Positions 6,114 through 10,961 of a stretch of DNA of 10,961 nucleotides are shown one piece after another. Numbering within the stretch: position 1 is the stretch's first letter; each line of letters opens with the position of its first letter. The position numbers and the translations under genes were made by a program. The DNA lies in the NCBI RefSeq assembly GCF_001279585.1, contig NZ_LGEC01000106.1, positions 1 through 10,961 of the forward strand, given 5' to 3'. Below the pieces are notes generated by a model. The model did not search any database, had not been told where the DNA came from, and saw nothing but the letters and a program-made list of their open reading frames with translations. This DNA is from Nocardiopsis sp. NRRL B-16309 (GTDB lineage Bacteria > Actinomycetota > Actinomycetes > Streptosporangiales > Streptosporangiaceae).

Positions 6114-7340
6114 ATGGCACCCACGCCCCCGGGCCCCCGCACCACCGCGATCGCCGCCACCCTCGCCCTCGCACTGGCCGCCACCACCGCCTGCGCGCCC
6201 GGCGACCCCGCCGGAGTCACCGACGACACCGTCACCGTCGGCATGCTCCACTCCCTCTCCGGCACCATGGCCATCAGCGAAGTCACCGTCCGCGACGCCG
6301 TCGAACTCGCCATCGACGAGATCAACGCCGACGGCGGAGTCCTGGGCCGCCAGATCGAACCCGTCATCGAGGACGGCGCCTCCGACGAAGCCACCTTCGC
6401 CGACCGCGCCAACAAACTCCTCAACGACGACAACGCCGTCACCGTCTTCGGCGGCTGGACCTCCGCCTCCCGCAAAGCCATGCTCCCCGTCTTCGAACGC
6501 AACAACGGCCTGCTGTGGTACCCGGTCCAATACGAAGGCCTCGAATCCTCCCCCAACATCGTCTACACCGGCGCCACCACCAACCAGCAGATCATCCCCG
6601 CCCTGGACTACCTGCGCGAACAAGGCCACACCAGCCTCTACCTCGTCGGCAGCGACTACGTCTTCCCCCGCACCGCCAACCAGATCATCACCGCCTACGC
6701 CGACGCCCACGACATGGAGATCATCGCCGAGGAATACACCCCCCTCGGCCACACCGAATACTCCACCATCACCAACGACATCGCCCGCACCGAACCCGAC
6801 GCCGTCTTCAACACCCTCAACGGCGACTCCAACGTCAGCTTCTTCCAACAGCTGCGCTCGGCCGGCGTCACCCCCGACGACTCCCCCGTCCTGAGCGTCA
6901 GCGTCGCCGAAGAGGAGATCGAAGGCATCGGCCCCGACAACATCGCCGGCCACCTCACGGCCTGGAACTACTACCAGACCACCGAAACCGACACCAACAC
7001 CGGCTTCGTCCAGGCCTTCACCGACACCTACGGCGCCGACCGCGTCACCTCCGACCCCATGCAGTCCGCCTACAACGCCGTCCACCTGTGGAAGGCCGCC
7101 GTCGAAGAAGCCGACAGCTTCGAGGTCGACGACGTCCGCGCCGCCCTGGACGGCACCACCATCGACGCCCCCGAAGGCACCATCACCATCGACGGCGACA
7201 CCCAGCACGTCATCAAGACCGCCCGCATCGGCCAGATCACCGACACCGGCCTCATCGACGAGATCTGGGCCTCCCCCGAACCCATCACCCCCGACCCCTA
7301 CCTCACCGGCTACGACTGGGCCGCCGACCTGACCGGCTGA
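6114..7340 (+). CDS. urtA: Urea ABC transporter, substrate-binding lipoprotein UrtA, 408 aa
   Basis: Type I periplasmic-binding-fold protein of the branched-chain-amino-acid/urea group; it captures urea outside the membrane and delivers it to UrtB/UrtC. The first 26 residues are a signal peptide, with Cys27 after ATTA as the probable lipid-anchor cysteine; the lipobox has Thr rather than the usual Leu at -3. UrtA-type signatures are VGMLHSLSGTMAISE (42-56), GGWTSASRKAMLPVFE, PVQYEGLESSPNIVYTGA (137-154) and NQQIIPALDY (157-166). These distinguish it from LivJ-type amino-acid binders. The start is fixed by AAGGAG (6098-6103), 10 bases before ATG 6114; an ATG at 6104 is out of frame and too close. 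It is the first gene of urtABCDE, and its intact length matches the family. Confidence 0.95.
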   Translation: MAPTPPGPRTTAIAATLALALAATTACAPGDPAGVTDDTVTVGMLHSLSGTMAISEVTVRDAVELAIDEINADGGVLGRQIEPVIEDGASDEATFADRANKLLNDDNAVTVFGGWTSASRKAMLPVFERNNGLLWYPVQYEGLESSPNIVYTGATTNQQIIPALDYLREQGHTSLYLVGSDYVFPRTANQIITAYADAHDMEIIAEEYTPLGHTEYSTITNDIARTEPDAVFNTLNGDSNVSFFQQLRSAGVTPDDSPVLSVSVAEEEIEGIGPDNIAGHLTAWNYYQTTETDTNTGFVQAFTDTYGADRVTSDPMQSAYNAVHLWKAAVEEADSFEVDDVRAALDGTTIDAPEGTITIDGDTQHVIKTARIGQITDTGLIDEIWASPEPITPDPYLTGYDWAADLTG

Positions 7341-7362
7341 CCACGCCCCCCGCTCCCCCGGC

Positions 7363-7390
7363 GGCGGCCGGAACCCCGCACCCGGCCGCC
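7363..7390 (+). promoter_or_regulatory. GC-only hairpin between urtA and urtB
   Basis: GGCGGCCGG (7363-7371) pairs perfectly with CCGGCCGCC (7382-7390) across a 10-base loop, 22 bases after the urtA stop and 30 bases before the urtB start. It has no U-tract. In binding-protein transporters such a hairpin often protects the upstream mRNA or partly terminates transcription, giving more binding protein than permease. That role here is inference. Confidence 0.55.
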
Positions 7391-7420
7391 CCACCCGCCC
7401 CCGCACCGAAAGGAGCCGCG

Positions 7421-8311
7421 GTGGACGCCCTCATCGGCCAACTCCCCGTCGGCCTGTCCATCGGCGCCGTCCTGCTGCTCGCCGCACTCGGCCTCAACTT
7501 CACCTTCGGCCAAATGGGCGTCATCAACATGGCCCACGGCGAACTCATCATGATCGGCGCCTACACCGCCTACGTCCTGCACGCCTGGATCGGCCTCAAC
7601 CCCGCCTACTCACTCCTGATCGCCCTGCCCACCGCCTTCGCCGTCACCGGAACCCTGGGCTGGCTCCTCGAACTCGGCCTCATCCGCCACTTCTACGGAC
7701 GCCCCCTGGACACCCTCCTGCTCACCTTCGGCATCGGCATGATCCTCCAACAAGCCGCCCGCGACACCTTCGGCGCACCCAACGTCGACGTCCCCGCACC
7801 CGCCTGGCTCACCGGCGGCCTCACCCTCACCGACAACATCCGCATCCACTACTCCCGGCTGTTCATCCTCGCCCTGGCCATCCTGTGCGTGGTCGCCATC
7901 GCCTACCACCTCAACCGCTCCCGCGCCGGACGCCAGATGCGCGCCGTCATCCACAACCGCGACCTGGCCGCCACCACCGGCATCAACACCCGCAAAGTCG
8001 ACGCCACCACCTTCTTCATCGGCTCCGGACTCGCCGGCATCGCCGGGGTCGCCCTCACCCTCATCGGCCCCACCGGACCCACCCTGGGCACCAACTACAT
8101 CGTCGACGCCTTCCTGGTCGTGGTCATCGGCGGACTCGGCCAACTCCGCGGCACCATCCTCGCCGCCCTGGCCCTGGGCCTGCTCAACGCCACCGTCGAA
8201 GCCTGGGCCGACGCCTCCCTGGCCAAACTCATCGTCTTCGCCGCCATCGTCGCCTTCCTCCAGGCCCGACCCCAAGGACTCCTCACCGTCAAGACAAGGG
8301 CCCTGACATGA
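7421..8311 (+). CDS. urtB: Urea ABC transporter, permease UrtB, 296 aa
   Basis: LivH-type inner-membrane permease that forms half of the urea channel. The segment GLNFTFGQMGVINMAHGELI begins at residue 24 and is nearly invariant in UrtB. The cytoplasmic loop that contacts the ATPases is around RAVIHNRDLAATTGINT (174-190), followed by the conserved VVVIGGLGQLRG (233-244). Hydrophobic segments alternate along the whole length (about eight). The start is GTG at 7421, with AAAGGAG (7409-7415) five bases upstream. The open frame extends far to the left, but only as a shadow of urtA. This is the short form; many proteobacterial UrtB proteins carry a long N-terminal extension that is absent here. 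Its stop overlaps the urtC start as ATGA. Confidence 0.95.
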   Translation: MDALIGQLPVGLSIGAVLLLAALGLNFTFGQMGVINMAHGELIMIGAYTAYVLHAWIGLNPAYSLLIALPTAFAVTGTLGWLLELGLIRHFYGRPLDTLLLTFGIGMILQQAARDTFGAPNVDVPAPAWLTGGLTLTDNIRIHYSRLFILALAILCVVAIAYHLNRSRAGRQMRAVIHNRDLAATTGINTRKVDATTFFIGSGLAGIAGVALTLIGPTGPTLGTNYIVDAFLVVVIGGLGQLRGTILAALALGLLNATVEAWADASLAKLIVFAAIVAFLQARPQGLLTVKTRALT

Positions 8312-9423
8312 CCGCCCCCGCCCTCATCACCCGCCTGCGCGGCCCCCTGACCTTCCTGGGCCTACTCGCCGCCGCCCTGCTCGTCATGCCGCTACTCCTG
8401 GAACCCTTCCGCCTCAACCAGCTCGCCCAGTACCTGTGCTACGCCATCGTCGCCCTGGGCATCGCCCTGGCCTGGGGCCGCGGCGGCATGCTCGCCCTGG
8501 GCCACGGCGTCTACTTCGGCCTGGGCGCCTACGCCATGGCCATGCACCTCACCCTCGCCGCGGCCGCCACCGACCCCCTCTCCCCCGGCCACCTGCCCCA
8601 GTTCATGGTCTGGTCCGGCCTGACCGAACTCCCCTGGTTCTGGCGCCCCCTCACCAACCCCGCCACCGCCATCGCCGCCGCCCTGCTCGTCCCCACGGCC
8701 GTGGCCGCCCTCCTGGGCTGGTCCGTCTTCCGCCAACGCGTCCGCGGCGCCTACTTCGCCATCCTCAACCAGGCCCTGGCCGCCGCCTTCGTCATCCTGC
8801 TCATCGGCCAACAACACCTGACCGGCGGCTCCAACGGCCTCACCGACTTCCCCGTCTTCGCCGGCACCAGCCTCTACACCCCCACCGCCCAATACACCCT
8901 CTACGCCCTGACCGTCCTCACCCTGGGCGCCACCTACCTGCTCTTCCGCCACATCACCCTGAGCCGCTACGGCAAACTCCTCATCGCCATCCGCGACGGA
9001 GAAGACCGCGTCCGCTACCTCGGCTACGACCCCACCTGGATCAAGACCCTCGCCTACGCCCTCTCCGCCACCGCCGCCGGCGCCGCGGGAGCACTGTTCG
9101 TCCCCATCATGGGCATCATCTCCCCCTCCCTCATCGGCGTCATCCCCTCGATCATGATGGTCCTGGCCGTGGCCATCGGCGGCCGCTACTCCCTGGCCGG
9201 AGCCGCCACCGGCGCCGTCCTGATGAACGCCGCCCAGACCACCTTCGCCGAAACCTTCGCCGGCGGCTGGACCTACCTCCAAGGTGCCCTCTTCGTCATC
9301 GTCATCGCCCTGGCCCCCCGCGGCCTGGCCGGACTCACCCGCACAGCCGCACAAGCCCTCTCCCGCCCCACACCCGCCAACACCACACCCACACCGGAGA
9401 CCACCACCGGGAGCCACCCATGA
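8308..9423 (+). CDS. urtC: Urea ABC transporter, permease UrtC, 371 aa
   Basis: LivM-type permease, the second membrane subunit of the urea channel. Hydrophobic segments begin at about residue 15. Recognisable motifs are GIALAWGRGGMLALGHGVYFG (51-71, the LivM-type glycine-rich entry), AYFAILNQALAAAF (148-161), TGGSNGLTDF (172-181), the ATPase-contact loop AIRDGEDRVRYLGYD (227-241) and VAIGGRYSLAGAATGA (288-303). The C-terminal 20 or so residues are a polar threonine/proline tail. ATG 8308 overlaps the urtB stop by four bases (ATGA), with ACAAGGG shortly upstream. The open frame to the left of this ATG belongs to shadows of urtB. The length is typical for UrtC. Confidence 0.95.
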   Translation: MTAPALITRLRGPLTFLGLLAAALLVMPLLLEPFRLNQLAQYLCYAIVALGIALAWGRGGMLALGHGVYFGLGAYAMAMHLTLAAAATDPLSPGHLPQFMVWSGLTELPWFWRPLTNPATAIAAALLVPTAVAALLGWSVFRQRVRGAYFAILNQALAAAFVILLIGQQHLTGGSNGLTDFPVFAGTSLYTPTAQYTLYALTVLTLGATYLLFRHITLSRYGKLLIAIRDGEDRVRYLGYDPTWIKTLAYALSATAAGAAGALFVPIMGIISPSLIGVIPSIMMVLAVAIGGRYSLAGAATGAVLMNAAQTTFAETFAGGWTYLQGALFVIVIALAPRGLAGLTRTAAQALSRPTPANTTPTPETTTGSHP

Positions 9424-10166
9424 CCCTGCTCTCCATCCAAGGCCTCACCGTCACCTTCGGCACCTTCACCGCCCTGAACGACATCGACCTCACCCTCGAC
9501 GAAGGCGACCTGCGCTTCCTCATCGGCCCCAACGGCGCAGGCAAAACCACCCTCATCGACACCATCACCGGCCGCACCCGCCCCACCCAAGGCACCATCA
9601 CCTTCAACGGCCACACCCTCAACAAACGCAGCGAACACCACATCGTGCGCACCGGCATCGGCCGCACCTTCCAGACCAGCGTCGTCTTCGAAGAACTCAC
9701 CGTCGCCGACAACGTCGACCTCGCCGCCTCCTTCCGACTACGCCCCTGGCAACTCCTGACCCGACCACGCACCCGAACCACCACCGTCACCGACATCCTC
9801 GACCGCATCGGCCTGGCACCCCACGCCGACCAGAGCGCCGCCACCCTCTCCCACGGCCAACGCCAATGGCTCGAAATCGCCATGCTCCTGGCCCAACGCC
9901 CCCGCCTGCTCCTGCTCGACGAACCCGTCGCCGGCATGAGCGCCGAGGAACGCACCCGCACCGGCGACCTCCTCACCGAGATCGCCACCGACCACACCAT
10001 CGTCGTCATCGAACACGACATGGACTTCCTACGCCGCTACGCCACCGACGTCACCGTCCTGCACGAAGGACGCGTCCTCGCCCACGGCGACGTCGCCACC
10101 GTCCAGAACAACCCCCGAGTCCAAGAGGTCTACCTCGGCCGCAACCCCCAGGAGGCCACCACATGA
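9420..10166 (+). CDS. urtD: Urea ABC transporter, ATP-binding protein UrtD, 248 aa
   Basis: Cytoplasmic LivG-type ATPase subunit that powers urea import together with UrtE. Complete ABC motif set: Walker A GPNGAGKTT (36-44), Q-loop Gln85 in GRTFQ, signature LSHGQ (143-147), Walker B LLLLDEP (163-169) with catalytic Glu168, and H-loop His199 in VIEHD. The sequence LSHGQRQWLEIAMLL is close to the UrtD-type signature. ATG 9420 overlaps the urtC stop (ATGA), with GGGAG shortly upstream. Open sequence to the left of this start is a shadow of urtC. Its stop overlaps the urtE start. Confidence 0.95.
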   Translation: MTLLSIQGLTVTFGTFTALNDIDLTLDEGDLRFLIGPNGAGKTTLIDTITGRTRPTQGTITFNGHTLNKRSEHHIVRTGIGRTFQTSVVFEELTVADNVDLAASFRLRPWQLLTRPRTRTTTVTDILDRIGLAPHADQSAATLSHGQRQWLEIAMLLAQRPRLLLLDEPVAGMSAEERTRTGDLLTEIATDHTIVVIEHDMDFLRRYATDVTVLHEGRVLAHGDVATVQNNPRVQEVYLGRNPQEATT

Positions 10167-10867
10167 ACACATCCCACCTGGCCGTCACCGGCCTCCACGC
10201 CGGCTACGGCCGAGCCCGCGTCCTCTTCGACATCAACCTCACCATCCCCACCGGCACCATCTCCTGCGTCATGGGCCGCAACGGCGTCGGCAAGACCACC
10301 CTGCTCAACACCATCGCCGGACTCCTCACCCCCACCCAAGGCACCATCACCCACAACGGCACCGACATCACCAAAAAACCCACCCACACCCGTATCCGAG
10401 GCGGCATGGCCTACGCACCCCAAGGCCACGACACCTTCGCCCCCCTGACCGTCGCCGAGAACCTCCACCTCGCCCACCACGCCACCCAACGCGGCGGACC
10501 CGAACTCATCACCCGAGCCCTCGACCGCTTCCCCCGCCTCAAACCCCTCCTGCACCGCCGCGCCGGACTCCTCTCCGGCGGCCAGGCCCAACAACTCGCC
10601 ATCGCCCGCGCCCTGGTCACCAACCCCACCCTGCTCATCCTCGACGAACCCACCGAAGGCATCCAGCCCTCCATCGTCGCCGAGATCGAACAAGCCATCA
10701 CCGACATCGCCGCCGACGGAACGACCATCCTCCTCGTCGAGCAGTACCTCGACGTCGCCCTGCGCCTGGCCGACCACGTCACCGTCCTGGACGCCGGACG
10801 CATCACCCACAGCGGCGCCCGCGCCGACCTCACCGACGCCGACGCCCACACCCTCCTCGCCATCTGA
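10163..10867 (+). CDS. urtE: Urea ABC transporter, ATP-binding protein UrtE, 234 aa
   Basis: Cytoplasmic LivF-type ATPase, partner of UrtD. Motifs: GYG near residues 14-16, Walker A GRNGVGKTT (38-46), Q-loop Gln87 in APQG, signature LSGGQ (137-141), Walker B LLILDEP (157-163) with Glu162, then TEGIQPSIVAEIE, typical of UrtE. The usual H-loop histidine is replaced by Gln194 in LVEQY; this is normal for LivF/UrtE and not a defect. ATG 10163 overlaps the urtD stop (ATGA), with AGGAGG (10150-10155) seven bases upstream. Last visible gene of the operon. Confidence 0.95.
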   Translation: MNTSHLAVTGLHAGYGRARVLFDINLTIPTGTISCVMGRNGVGKTTLLNTIAGLLTPTQGTITHNGTDITKKPTHTRIRGGMAYAPQGHDTFAPLTVAENLHLAHHATQRGGPELITRALDRFPRLKPLLHRRAGLLSGGQAQQLAIARALVTNPTLLILDEPTEGIQPSIVAEIEQAITDIAADGTTILLVEQYLDVALRLADHVTVLDAGRITHSGARADLTDADAHTLLAI

Positions 10868-10961
10868 CCGCCCGGCCCCGCGCCACCGCGCCCGGAACGC
10901 AACCGCACCCACCGCCAACCCCCGGACACCCGCCGCCGACCCCGGCACCACACCAAGGGCC
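10868..10961. other. Non-coding tail after urtE
   Basis: Ninety-four C-rich bases with no start codon backed by a ribosome site and no long stem-loop. No terminator is evident, so transcription of the urt operon may continue past the window edge. Confidence 0.5.

Noticed and set aside
6066..7406. 446-aa minus-strand open frame opposite urtA
   Set aside because: It is a valine-, glycine- and aspartate-rich mirror of the C-rich third positions of urtA, with no domain; urtA is unmistakable on the other strand.
6104..8311. Long 735-aa frame as an N-terminally extended UrtB
   Set aside because: The part before 7421 is an arginine/histidine-rich shadow of urtA, and GTG 7421 has a strong ribosome site.
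8392..9417. 341-aa minus-strand open frame opposite urtC
   Set aside because: Glycine-rich low-complexity shadow produced by codon bias in urtC.

Overview
The window looks like chromosomal DNA from a very GC-rich actinomycete. Almost every third codon position is G or C, the Shine-Dalgarno sequences are strong (AAAGGAG, AGGAGG), GTG starts occur, and the terminator hairpins lack a U-tract. The gene families fit Streptosporangiales or Nocardiopsis-type genomes. The genus is inferred from style, not from a marker gene.

Layout, left to right. (1) A run of C bases at 1-77 leads into the C-terminal HTH half of a NarL/LuxR-type response regulator that ends at 317. (2) A plus-strand class I SAM-dependent methyltransferase (411-1157) is closed by a perfect 11-bp hairpin and followed by a small, very basic unrecognised protein (1273-1653). 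(3) A 395-bp gap holds two convergent terminator-like hairpins. (4) A compact minus-strand operon (read from 4683 down to 2049) encodes a XerC/XerD tyrosine recombinase, exonuclease III and an alpha/beta hydrolase. (5) A 1.4-kb stretch has no intact gene. Its first half is G-rich, the opposite of the rest of the window. Its second half contains the decayed remains of a LysE/RhtB-family amino-acid exporter (about 5307-5866), flanked by two copies of the same AT-rich palindrome. (6) A complete plus-strand urea ABC transporter operon urtABCDE (6114-10867) follows. The last 94 bases are non-coding; urease genes often follow urt operons, but none is visible here.

How the genes work together. UrtA (lipoprotein) captures urea outside the membrane, UrtB and UrtC form the channel, and UrtD and UrtE are the two ATPases. 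urtB to urtE are coupled by 4-base ATGA overlaps. A GC-only hairpin separates urtA from the rest, which suits excess production of the binding protein. The DNA upstream of urtA has repeated GAAAC elements and one GTAAC element, weakly reminiscent of a GlnR (nitrogen regulator) site.

I did not find a convincing undescribed multi-gene system. The most unusual material is the pseudogene with its paired operator-like palindromes and the composition flip at about 4745-5170.
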